From: Desulfopila aestuarii DSM 18488
GTDB lineage: Bacteria; Desulfobacterota; Desulfobulbia; Desulfobulbales; Desulfocapsaceae
Assembly (NCBI GenBank): GCA_945863875.1
Contig: CAMBBS010000006.1
Coordinates: 62,001 to 126,000 of the forward strand
Length of the DNA stretch: 64,000 nucleotides
Direction of reading: 5' to 3'
The notes below the pieces were generated by a model, which was given only the letters and a program-made list of their open reading frames with translations, did not search any database and was not told the origin of the DNA. How positions within the stretch are numbered: the first letter of the stretch is position 1; each line of letters starts with the position of its first letter. Made by a program: the position numbers and the translations under genes. Positions 56,135 to 64,000 of the stretch are shown in pieces.

Positions 56135-57109
56135 CTAGACGACTTTTTTCGGCCACCATTGTTGTAAAATTCGATCGGCACATCGTTCTGCTTCGTTGAG
56201 TTCTCTGGTCTCATCCCAGGTCATATGGCCTTTTTCCCAGGAACTGAATGGGGTGATCAGGCTGTTGGCCAGCAACACGTCTTCGTTTCTCTTGAATTTG
56301 CTGTTTGGGCTCAGCCATTGCATGGGGATAACACCAACGGAGCAGCCGGCAGTTATCGCCTCATAGATCATCGAGATCGAATCAGCGGTAACCCAGACCA
56401 CCTTGTTTTGGTCGTACTGCTTTTCTATCCAGCCGGGAGGAGTATCTTTGTAATCAAAAAATTGGATATCGTCATACTGTTTCAACAGCTGCTTGAGCAT
56501 TGCTACGGTGTCTTGCGGGGTTCGGGGAGAAGAGGACACCGTCCACGATTTTTGCCTATCCGTTGCAATAATTTTTTCGACCATTCTTACCACCTGGCTA
56601 CTCTCCCAGTGATGGCTCTTAGGGTCAATCCCGCCGAGCAGAATCAGCCCGCACTCTTTACGGTGGACTCTTCTATTGTGTGACTGGTTGGGGGCACCGA
56701 TGGTGAGCATGATATTTTTACCTTCGCTCCTGCCATCATGTTCCGGGACAAAACAAAGATCAAAACGGTTTTCTAGATGCCTCGCAGGGGCCATACAGGT
56801 AATCGCAGGAATTGCATACTTCTTCTTGAAGAGAAGCATCGGCAGATGGGTACGACTTCCGGTGCCGATCAAAAGATCAACTTGACCCATGTGCGGTTGT
56901 GACAAACCAGGACCGGGCAGATAAAGCCGACAAGTCAGTATCAGCCTGTCAAGAACTGAAAAACTGCCGACGTGCATCCGTGTAAGCTGAACGGGCACCT
57001 TTTTCTGCAGAGCCTGGATGATCCCCATGGTTTGTTTCTCATGCCCAGGTCGACCATCGAGCAGCGCCATGACACCCAAGGCTTTTGTTGCATCAACGGT
57101 CATGGACAC
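56135..57109 (-). CDS. ELM1/GtrOC1-like putative glycosyltransferase
   Basis: 324 residues. LLDGRPGHEKQTMGIIQAL near the N-terminus, LLIGTGSRTHLPML, and VVWVTADSISMIYEAITAGCSVGVIP at the donor site. This matches the ELM1 family (plant fission protein homologues), whose bacterial members are GT-B-like and often lie in LPS or capsule loci. Downstream partner is a GT4 gene, which supports a role in surface glycan synthesis. Confidence 0.78.
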   Translation of the reverse strand: MSMTVDATKALGVMALLDGRPGHEKQTMGIIQALQKKVPVQLTRMHVGSFSVLDRLILTCRLYLPGPGLSQPHMGQVDLLIGTGSRTHLPMLLFKKKYAIPAITCMAPARHLENRFDLCFVPEHDGRSEGKNIMLTIGAPNQSHNRRVHRKECGLILLGGIDPKSHHWESSQVVRMVEKIIATDRQKSWTVSSSPRTPQDTVAMLKQLLKQYDDIQFFDYKDTPPGWIEKQYDQNKVVWVTADSISMIYEAITAGCSVGVIPMQWLSPNSKFKRNEDVLLANSLITPFSSWEKGHMTWDETRELNEAERCADRILQQWWPKKVV

Positions 57110-57146
57110 CCAAGAGAAGAAAAGGAGTTGGTAGCAAAGCCGGCGG

Positions 57147-59390
57147 TCATCGGCCAGGCGCGGTGGGAGGACCCGGCGGCGGTCGGCGCCCGCCGCCGGC
57201 GAGTTTGACGATGATCTGATTGGATTTCTGCAATCGTTTGGTCATGGTTTTAAAAAGATACCTGGAGACGTCAGGATATTTCTCAATTACTTCCTCAAGC
57301 TTGTCACCGGGAAAACGTTTCACCGTCGATCTTCCCTGGGATATAATTGAAGCGGTTCGCTGCTCCCCGGTAATCGACGCCATTTCCCCAAAATATTCAC
57401 CGGGTTCGGTCAGCTCGGCTATTTTCTTCCCGCCTTTGATGACCGTCAGCCCGCCACGAATAAGCTTAAAAAAATCTATATCCTTGTTGCCCTCTCTGAT
57501 GATCACATCGCCATCCTCATACTGTTCCTCATCCGGATTGACCAGGTAGGCGGGGAGGCTTTCCTTATGGGCGACGGTTCGTCGCAACGCCTCTTCAATA
57601 CTGGTAATCCCCGTCCTGACTTTTTGCAGCGCCGCCTCACGGAGAGGTGTCATTCCCTCCTGAACCGCTATTTTTCTTAGCTGATCTTCAGGAACTTCTG
57701 CACTGATCGCCTTGCCGACCTCGTCGGTTATTTCCATGAGTTCGAAAAATCCGACCCGCCCTTTATAGCCGAGATTATTGCACTCCGGGCAGCCGTGCGG
57801 ACCGTAAATTTGCAGATCCTTCAGCTCATTTTCCTTAAAACCAACCCTGATCAGTTCATCCGGCGCATATTCAACAATTTTCTTACACTTGGTACACAAC
57901 TTCCGGCCCAGGCGCTGGGAAAGAACCATGGTTACCGAAGAGGCCAACATATACGGTGGAATACCGATATCGACGAGACGACCAATAGTCGCGGGACTGT
58001 CGTTGGTATGCAGGGTGGAAAAGACAAGGTGCCCGGTCATGGCCGCCTTGATGGCTATCTCCGCCGTCTCGATATCCCGAATCTCACCGACCATAATTAT
58101 GTCAGGGTCCTGCCGGAGAAAGGCCTTCAGCGCTGCGGCAAAGGTCATGCCCACTTCTTGATGCACATTTACCTGATTGATACCTTTAAAGTTAAATTCA
58201 ACCGGATCTTCGGCGGTAAGGATCTTGATATCCTCACTGTTCATGGAGTTCAGCGCTGAATAAAGGGTGACCGTTTTTCCAGAACCGGTAGGACCGGTGA
58301 CAAGAAGCAATCCTTGCGGCTGTTTGAGACATCTTTTCAGCGTCTCAAATGTCTTTACCTCAAAACCCAGTTTGGTCAGGTCAACGTTCAGCGAAGATTT
58401 GTCCAGAATACGCAAAACAACCGATTCCCCATACAAGGTGGGCAAAGACGACACTCGGAAATCGACCGATCTGTTTCTGCCCATGCGCATTTTTATGCGG
58501 CCATCCTGGGGAACTCTTCTTTCGGTAATGTCAAGGCCGGAGAGTATCTTCATCCTCGCCACCAGGGCATTTTTGATGGTCAAAGGAAGGTTCATCGTTT
58601 TAAAAAGTGCCCCGTCCTTGCGGTATCGTACCTGCATCGATTTTTCGTAGGGTTCGACATGGATATCCGACGCCCCGTCCTGCACCGCCTTGATCAGAAT
58701 GCCATTGACCAGTTTTATAATCGGTGCATCGGACGCCGCAAACTGCTCTCCTAATTCATCAGCGCCCTCTGCCTCAAGTTCAAAGTCATCTGCCGCCTCG
58801 GCAACTATCGAACCAAAATCATCGACCTGGGTGACATCGAGTTCGTCTTCGACCTCATCCTGCATGCCCAGTAAGGAATGCGCCTCAGCTTCATCAATGC
58901 CGTAATACTTTTTATAGGCCTCAACGATGTCCTTTTCAGAGGAGACACAAACGGATAATTCCCTGTTGACGCTGTTCTGTAACGCCTCAACCGCCGAGGC
59001 GTCCGAGGGTTCCGTCATGGTGACCTGCAGGGTGTTACCGGCCATGCGCAGGGGGAACGCCATGAATTCCTTTGCCTGTTCATAGGGCAGCAGCTTCAGG
59101 ACATCTTTTGACGGGGGTTCGTTTTTGATATCTACCGAGGGATAATTATGCTGGCGACTGAGAAAAGTTACAACGGTGTTTTCGTCAATATATTCCAGCT
59201 GGCGTAATATCGTGCTGAGCCTCCCGCCGTTCTTGTGCAATATCTTCTTGGCAGTTTCCAGCTGGCTTGGCGTTATGTACCCCGCCTTGCTCAGCAGCTC
59301 GCCAATCTTGAGTTTCCCGGCGCCCGATTGATCTTTGACCGTCTGCTTCATTGAAGATCTGCGCTGCATCACCGTACTTTGTCTTGCCAT
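57147..59390 (-). CDS. PilB/GspE-type ATPase fused to a cyclic-nucleotide-binding domain
   Basis: 747 residues. Type II secretion/type IV pilus ATPase core: N1 domain (IGELLSKAGYITPSQLETAK), Walker A TGPTGSGKTVTLYSALN, Asp box, Walker B DPDIIMVGEIRD, His box, and zinc cysteines CTKC and CPEC. From about residue 620 a cNMP-binding domain is added, with PBC-like FGEMASITGEQRTAS retaining Glu and Arg, then a Pro-rich end. So pilus or secretion motor activity may be gated by a cyclic nucleotide. No other pilus gene is in the window; next downstream are the glycosyltransferases, 37 bp away. Confidence 0.88.
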   Translation of the reverse strand: MARQSTVMQRRSSMKQTVKDQSGAGKLKIGELLSKAGYITPSQLETAKKILHKNGGRLSTILRQLEYIDENTVVTFLSRQHNYPSVDIKNEPPSKDVLKLLPYEQAKEFMAFPLRMAGNTLQVTMTEPSDASAVEALQNSVNRELSVCVSSEKDIVEAYKKYYGIDEAEAHSLLGMQDEVEDELDVTQVDDFGSIVAEAADDFELEAEGADELGEQFAASDAPIIKLVNGILIKAVQDGASDIHVEPYEKSMQVRYRKDGALFKTMNLPLTIKNALVARMKILSGLDITERRVPQDGRIKMRMGRNRSVDFRVSSLPTLYGESVVLRILDKSSLNVDLTKLGFEVKTFETLKRCLKQPQGLLLVTGPTGSGKTVTLYSALNSMNSEDIKILTAEDPVEFNFKGINQVNVHQEVGMTFAAALKAFLRQDPDIIMVGEIRDIETAEIAIKAAMTGHLVFSTLHTNDSPATIGRLVDIGIPPYMLASSVTMVLSQRLGRKLCTKCKKIVEYAPDELIRVGFKENELKDLQIYGPHGCPECNNLGYKGRVGFFELMEITDEVGKAISAEVPEDQLRKIAVQEGMTPLREAALQKVRTGITSIEEALRRTVAHKESLPAYLVNPDEEQYEDGDVIIREGNKDIDFFKLIRGGLTVIKGGKKIAELTEPGEYFGEMASITGEQRTASIISQGRSTVKRFPGDKLEEVIEKYPDVSRYLFKTMTKRLQKSNQIIVKLAGGGRRPPPGPPTAPGR

Positions 59391-59565
59391 ATCCAGTAAC
59401 CATTAAAAATAAAGGGTTGTGAACCGAAACGGAATACCGGTGCGAAAGATCTCCCAAGCGATAAACCGCACAGCTACCCGGTGCAAAATTTCCCACGGCA
59501 CGCACCATGCTGGAAATAAACCACACAAGCTATTTACTTAAAAGAATTTCCTGCAGATAGGATTG

Positions 59566-59616
59566 AATAAAAAAAAATCTTCTTACTTAATCTATCCGGG
59601 GCAGTAAGAAGATTTT
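59566..59616 (-). terminator. Rho-independent terminator of thyX
   Basis: On the minus strand AAAATCTTCTTACT (59616-59603) and AGTAAGAAGATTTT (59587-59574) form a perfect 14-bp stem with a 15-base loop, followed by an unbroken run of T. It starts 41 bp after the thyX stop. One of the clearest terminators in the window. Confidence 0.9.
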
Positions 59617-59656
59617 ACTGAAATATTCGACGTATTGCAAACCGCCTGGGAAGAAA

Positions 59657-60577
59657 TTAGCGAAAACTTTTTTCCATCTCCTGCTGCAGCGGAATCATTA
59701 TCTGCCGCATTGACGGATCGGCGGCCGGGGCAGTTCGCTGTTGAAAAATATGTCCCCACTCCGCCAGATTGCAATAGACAATTAATTCCGTTTTGCACGA
59801 GTTAGGCAGCACCGTTCTTGACGCTTGCGGCGACGCTGTGTCGAGCAGTTTGAGATAACAGGTCTCCGCTAATTCCATCGCCTCCACCCATAGAGCATAT
59901 TCCTTGCTCCCTTCAGGAAAAAATACCGGCCGTATGAAAGTCACCTGGTTATCAAACCTATCCTGACCATACCGGCAGTAGCGCTGGCTTTCCTGCAGGA
60001 AGGAACAGAGGCGATGCCTGACCAGTTCATGACTCACTGCTCGATTGACGGTAAACCTGACACTGACATATCTGTGCCGCAAACGCAGTTTTGTTGGGAG
60101 CGCATCTACCTCTTGCAGCGACAACTTTTTGATACCGACCTGTGCATCCTTCTCCAGCGCCTTGTCTTTGTCGAATATGTTTTCAAACAAGTACGGTTCC
60201 TTTGCCGCGAGAACAAAAATGAGGTCGTTGACAAGTTGATTGTGAAAATGCAATTTGTAAAGTTCTCTGAAAGCACGGATGGAACCCGTCACCAGCATGC
60301 CGTTGTCAACCCTGTCGATCACCAGAAATTTGGGGTGACAGGAAAGGAGTTCCAAAACATGGTCGGGATGACAGGTCACTTCAAATGACACCACGGCCAA
60401 TTCGAGCATCGAATTATGCCCGTGTGCGGCAATTCGGGTGACAAAGGGAATCGCTGATTGTTCAGTGATTGCATCTTCACTTTTGTAACACACCCGGCCG
60501 CATGCCTCCAGGCGTACAAGAATAGATGAATGGTCCAGGTCATGTTGAATTTCAAAAGAAGGCTCTACAATTTTCAT
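59657..60577 (-). CDS. thyX: Flavin-dependent thymidylate synthase
   Basis: 306 residues. ThyX signature RHRLCSFLQESQR (RHRxxSxxxxSxR form) and VRFTVNRAVSHELVRHR. It methylates dUMP using FAD, NADPH and methylene-THF, common in anaerobes that lack ThyA. GGGTAAAGGG before ATG 60577, four bases after the nifS stop, so the gene is in the nifU-nifS-thyX operon, which ends in a strong terminator. Confidence 0.95.
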   Translation of the reverse strand: MKIVEPSFEIQHDLDHSSILVRLEACGRVCYKSEDAITEQSAIPFVTRIAAHGHNSMLELAVVSFEVTCHPDHVLELLSCHPKFLVIDRVDNGMLVTGSIRAFRELYKLHFHNQLVNDLIFVLAAKEPYLFENIFDKDKALEKDAQVGIKKLSLQEVDALPTKLRLRHRYVSVRFTVNRAVSHELVRHRLCSFLQESQRYCRYGQDRFDNQVTFIRPVFFPEGSKEYALWVEAMELAETCYLKLLDTASPQASRTVLPNSCKTELIVYCNLAEWGHIFQQRTAPAADPSMRQIMIPLQQEMEKSFR

Positions 60578-60581
60578 CCCT

Positions 60582-61763
60582 TTACCCCTTCCAAAATGGT
60601 GACATTTGTCTCAGTGACGCAATGATAGCCGGCATCTTTTCAACGACAAAATCAACCTCCTCTTCGGTATTATATATACTGAGGGAAAACCGGATCGAGC
60701 CATGGGCCGCGGTAAACGGTACCCCCATCGCCCGAAGGACATGGGATGGCTCCAGCGATCCGGAAGTACAGGCAGAGCCGGAAGAGGCACAGATCCCATG
60801 CCGATTCATATGCAGCAGGATTGCTTCCCCTTCAACATATTCAAAGCTGATATTTACCGTATTCGGCAGACGGTGCGTCTTGTGTCCGTTCAACATCGAC
60901 TTCGGTACATTGGCAAGCAAGCCTTCCTCGAGCTTATCGCGGAGCATTTTTACCCGGCCATTCTCCTCGGCCATTTTTTCGCCGGCAAGCTCGCATGCTC
61001 GACCAAGTGCAACGATGGAGGCAACATTTTCCGTACCGCCTCTCCGACCGCTCTCCTGATGCCCCCCGGTCAAAAAAGGAACAAAAAGAGTACCCCGCTT
61101 GATATACAGCGCGCCCACCCCTTTTGGTGCATGGAGTTTATGTCCGGAAAGCGACAGAAAATCGATATCGAGCTCTTTCAAATTGATATCAAGTTTACCA
61201 ACCGCCTGCACGGCGTCGGTGTGAAACAAAACCCCTTGCTGCCTGGCCATTCGAGCCATTTTTTCCACGGGAAAAATGACTCCTGTCTCATTGTTGGCCC
61301 ACATGACACTGACAATCGCCGTATCGTCTGTAAGGGCTCCCTCGTATTCGGACATATCCAGCATCCCTTCCGAGTCAACCTTTAAGCGGGTTATCTTGTA
61401 TTTATGCCCGGTTACCGTTTCGAGATTATCACAGAGGCTTTTGACCGCCGGATGTTCGACTCTGGTCGTGACGACGTGTCTCTTTTCCGGATAGGTCCGC
61501 AGGGCGGAAAGTATGGCGCTGGAATCACTTTCCGTTCCACAACTGGTAAAGGTGATTTCCTCAGGTTCAGCACCCAGGAGGGTGGCCACTTTTTGCCGAG
61601 ACTTTCTCACTGCATCGCCGACCTGTCCGCCGAAAGTATGCATACTGGACGGGTTACCGTATGCATCCGTAAGATAGGGCATCATTGTTTCAATGACTTC
61701 CGGCGCAACCCGGGTCGTCGCATTGTTGTCCATGTAGACAACTTTTTCACATACCGTGGTCAT
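60582..61763 (-). CDS. nifS: Cysteine desulfurase NifS
   Basis: 393 residues. PLP lysine in LSLSGHKLHAPKG, sulfur-donating cysteine loop ASSGSACTSGSLEPSHVL, and DNNATTRVAPEV. NifS-type. It supplies sulfur to the scaffold NifU, whose gene is directly upstream with overlapping stop and start (TAATG). With NifU it forms the general Fe-S assembly machine; no nitrogenase gene is in the window. Confidence 0.95.
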   Translation of the reverse strand: MTTVCEKVVYMDNNATTRVAPEVIETMMPYLTDAYGNPSSMHTFGGQVGDAVRKSRQKVATLLGAEPEEITFTSCGTESDSSAILSALRTYPEKRHVVTTRVEHPAVKSLCDNLETVTGHKYKITRLKVDSEGMLDMSEYEGALTDDTAIVSVMWANNETGVIFPVEKMARMARQQGVLFHTDAVQAVGKLDINLKELDIDFLSLSGHKLHAPKGVGALYIKRGTLFVPFLTGGHQESGRRGGTENVASIVALGRACELAGEKMAEENGRVKMLRDKLEEGLLANVPKSMLNGHKTHRLPNTVNISFEYVEGEAILLHMNRHGICASSGSACTSGSLEPSHVLRAMGVPFTAAHGSIRFSLSIYNTEEEVDFVVEKMPAIIASLRQMSPFWKG

Positions 61764-62605
61764 TAATTTTCTTCCTCCACTATCAGACTCTCCAGAACGA
61801 GTTCACGTAACTTCTTTTCGACATATTCTTTGATCGTGGTTTGAGATTTATGGCAACTCTTGCACGCTCCACGCAAGGAAACTATGACAAAATCGCCATC
61901 CACATCGACGAGTTCTATGTCCCCGCCATCCTTTCTCAGGCCCGGACGAATCTCCCGTTCCAGGACCTCTTCAATTTTCTTTATTTTCTGCAGCGAGGTC
62001 ATTCTTTTCGGTTTTATTTTTACAACAGGCAATTCGGATATATTACTGACGGTATTTCGCAGTATTTCACGCAACTTGTCCTCACATTTGCCGCAGCCGC
62101 CACCTGCCTTGGTGAAGTTGGTAATCTCCTCAACGGAACGCAGACTGGATTCTTTAATGGCCCTGATGACCTCCATATCGGTGACGCCAAAACACTCACA
62201 GACCACCTCGCCCTGGGCCATAGGTAAGATCAGGCCACGATAATCAGCAATTGCCGCCTCCAGCGCTTCACGCCCCATCACCGAACAATGCATTTTTTCC
62301 TTGGGCAACCCGCCCAAGGCATTGGCAATATCTTCATTGGTGATTTTGGCTGCTTCTTCCACCGACATCCCGACAACCATTTCCGTCAGTACGGACGACG
62401 AGGCTATGGCGCTGGCACAACCGAAGGTTTTAAATTTCGCCTCGGTAATGATGTCCGCATCATTTATCTTAAGCGTCAGTTTCAAGGCGTCACCGCAGGC
62501 AAGCGAACCAACATCTCCGGTGCCACTTGGTTTATCAATTTCGCCAACATTCTGGGGATTTAGAAAATGTTGCTGCACTTTGTCAGTATATTCCCACATA
62601 CTCAA
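61763..62605 (-). CDS. nifU: Fe-S cluster scaffold NifU
   Basis: 280 residues with all three NifU parts: IscU-like N-terminus (LACGDAL, FGCASAIASSS, HCSVMG), a central 2Fe-2S domain (CECFGVTDMEV, GGGCGKC), and an Nfu C-terminus (RKDGGDIELVDVDGDFV, GACKSCHKS). It receives sulfur from NifS and builds clusters for target proteins. The first gene of nifU-nifS-thyX; an IscR gene is not found nearby. The 216 bp upstream contain only an AT-rich stretch near 62620-62645. Confidence 0.95.
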   Translation of the reverse strand: MSMWEYTDKVQQHFLNPQNVGEIDKPSGTGDVGSLACGDALKLTLKINDADIITEAKFKTFGCASAIASSSVLTEMVVGMSVEEAAKITNEDIANALGGLPKEKMHCSVMGREALEAAIADYRGLILPMAQGEVVCECFGVTDMEVIRAIKESSLRSVEEITNFTKAGGGCGKCEDKLREILRNTVSNISELPVVKIKPKRMTSLQKIKKIEEVLEREIRPGLRKDGGDIELVDVDGDFVIVSLRGACKSCHKSQTTIKEYVEKKLRELVLESLIVEEEN

Positions 62606-62821
62606 CTCCTGAATTTAATATGATAATAATTATAATTTGTTACAAGCTGACAATAATACCTGAACCATAAAATGCAACCAGCTTCCCCGCCCTCCTGCCA
62701 TTTAAGCGGTTACAGTAACCACCAGGGCACGCAACCCCTTGCCGGGTATTGAAAAGAATCTCGGCTTTTTTCCCGTTTACCGTGGGGAGTTTTGTGCAAG
62801 AAAATAATGCGCTGTCGGCAA

Positions 62822-64000
62822 TTACAAAATTCCTATCTCTTGCAGCATAGCTTTTGCGGCAGCGACAAGATCATCTGCGCCGCTGGACGTTCTCGATTCG
62901 ACATAAAAACGCACTTTCGGTTCCGTCCCGGAGGCGCGTATCATCAGCCAGGAACCGTCGTCAAAGACGATTTTTCTGCCATCAATGGTAAGCACATTGT
63001 CGATTCGCCTGGGCTGGCCGCCGATTGAGATCATGGCGTTTTTGCCATACTTTTCCAGCCCCGTCAGAAGCGACTGCAGCTTTTCACCCTTGACTGTCAC
63101 CCCAACCGCATCCCGCTCGGGGTAATAGGCGCCAAAAACGCTTTCAATCTGTCGCAGATAATCACCGAGATTCATATTGGTCACAAGCATCATCTCCAGG
63201 GCAAGGAGCAGACCGATGTAGGCATCTTTTTCAGGGGTATGGCCAATTATGGATATTCCGTCCGATTCTTCAAAATAAACCAGCGCCCGGCCAATAACCG
63301 GTTTGAAATTTTTAAACCCGACACGTGGTTCAAACAGTTCTTCCTTAAAGCTCTCGGCAAGACTGTTGGCAAGATTGGATGTGGCCACCGTTTTCGCGAC
63401 CATGCCTTTTCTTTTTTTGTGTTCATGCAAAAAGTGATAGGCCATGGCGCCAAACTGGTTCATGCTGATTTCCGTCTCCCCGTCGGTAAAACGGATTCTG
63501 TCGCCATCCGGATCGATGATTGCGCCAAGCTTGAGCGGCTCATCCCTGTCGGAAAGCACCTGGACGACCTTGCGCATATTGGCGGTCGATGGTTCAGGGG
63601 CCACCCCCCCGAAAGTCACATCGGCATTCTCGCGCAGCAGGATCAACCGACGGCTCGAAGCATTGTTGAAAAGCTCACGAATATGCAGGCGGCTGGCGCC
63701 ATGCACACAATCAACGGCAACAACCATGTCCTGACGCTCTAAAAATGCGCCGACAGTCGTATCAAGATCAAGGCCGTGTACCGGTCGATTTTTTTTAACA
63801 AGACTCTTCCAGCTCTCCAGCGCATGAAAAAAGGTTACCCCGTCAATGGCTTCGATGTCTTTTGCTGAGCGACAAGGCAGTGTGGTATAGGAAAATTGCT
63901 CATCAAGAAGCTTTCTGGCGTTGGTGGTGATCCTCTCGGTAATCTCTGAAGCTGCCGGCCCGGCATCCGCCGCGTTAAATTTATAGCCGCCGTATTCAAG
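62822..64000 (-). CDS. Phosphoglucomutase/phosphomannomutase family protein (5' end beyond right edge)
   Basis: About 392 residues visible, running in frame to the right edge with no start. Alpha-D-phosphohexomutase domains 2-4: VVAVDCVHGA, metal-binding loop IIDPDGDRIRF, sugar specificity loop in ESDGISIIGHTPEKDA, and phosphate loop MIRASGTEPKVRFYV. The active-site serine region lies outside the window. It interconverts hexose 1- and 6-phosphates, which would feed galU and glgB, although it is separated from them here. Confidence 0.88.
   Translation of the reverse strand, partial: LEYGGYKFNAADAGPAASEITERITTNARKLLDEQFSYTTLPCRSAKDIEAIDGVTFFHALESWKSLVKKNRPVHGLDLDTTVGAFLERQDMVVAVDCVHGASRLHIRELFNNASSRRLILLRENADVTFGGVAPEPSTANMRKVVQVLSDRDEPLKLGAIIDPDGDRIRFTDGETEISMNQFGAMAYHFLHEHKKRKGMVAKTVATSNLANSLAESFKEELFEPRVGFKNFKPVIGRALVYFEESDGISIIGHTPEKDAYIGLLLALEMMLVTNMNLGDYLRQIESVFGAYYPERDAVGVTVKGEKLQSLLTGLEKYGKNAMISIGGQPRRIDNVLTIDGRKIVFDDGSWLMIRASGTEPKVRFYVESRTSSGADDLVAAAKAMLQEIGIL

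Noticed and set aside
59391-59565. Sigma-54 promoter for the PilB-like gene
   Set aside because: A TGG and a TTGCA occur on the minus strand near the gene but are separated by six bases, where the -24/-12 spacing needs about eight.
62606-62821. IscR-like gene or small ORF between nifU and the phosphohexomutase gene
   Set aside because: No coding frame with a start and ribosome site is visible; only AT-rich sequence near the nifU start.

Overview
The window reads as one continuous stretch of chromosome from a Gram-negative anaerobe, most likely a deltaproteobacterium in the broad sense (Desulfobacterota, perhaps Desulfobulbales). That placement is inferred from gene content and order, not from a database search. 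Supporting points are: the order rpsF-rpsR-DUF2232-rplI-dnaB; LPS genes (lptF, lptE, kdsB); an oleBCD olefin cluster; NifU/NifS-type Fe-S assembly beside the flavin-dependent thymidylate synthase thyX; several radical SAM proteins; and an NhaD sodium/proton antiporter suggesting a saline habitat. GC looks moderate and even. I see no tRNA, rRNA, CRISPR array, insertion sequence or prophage.

Layout. 1-8.7 kb: a radical SAM photoproduct-lyase-like gene (cut by the edge) coupled to a GT2 glycosyltransferase; rng; an M23 peptidase; a 55-residue zinc-ribbon gene; lptF with an unusual metal-binding tail; nnr; ung. 8.7-14 kb (minus strand): the operon rplU-rpmA-obg followed by proA-nadD and a CheB-like protein that lacks the catalytic serine. 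14.2-15.4 kb: an AP2-like DNA-binding gene divergent from mazG. 15.6-23.7 kb (plus strand): rpsF-rpsR-DUF2232-rplI, dnaB, leuS-lptE, dus. 23.7-28.7 kb (minus): oleB-oleC-oleD followed by a BepA-like protease. 29-36.6 kb: cspA, a malic enzyme, a KamA-type aminomutase, divergent nhaR/nhaD, and an HDOD-GGDEF protein preceded by a perfect 32-bp palindrome. 36.6-44 kb: galU-priA divergent from hrpA, then a tiny membrane-protein gene. 44-51.5 kb: kdsB, a long YvcK/CofD protein, a response regulator and a hybrid kinase; rsmJ; rlmH. 51.6-57.1 kb: algH-like gene, glgB with an overlapping leader ORF, a small gene, and two glycosyltransferase genes. 57.1-64 kb (minus): a PilB/GspE ATPase fused to a cyclic-nucleotide-binding domain, the nifU-nifS-thyX operon with a strong terminator, and a phosphohexomutase cut by the right edge.

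Most genes are housekeeping: translation, replication, envelope assembly, glycogen and sugar-nucleotide supply, cofactor repair. The less ordinary material is the set of domain fusions (PilB-cNMP, LptF-zinc tail, YvcK with a C-terminal domain, CheB-like with a zinc ribbon), the AP2-like regulator with repeated sites upstream, the glgB leader ORF and several precise DNA symmetries. No complete defence system or other obviously new multi-gene system was recognised.
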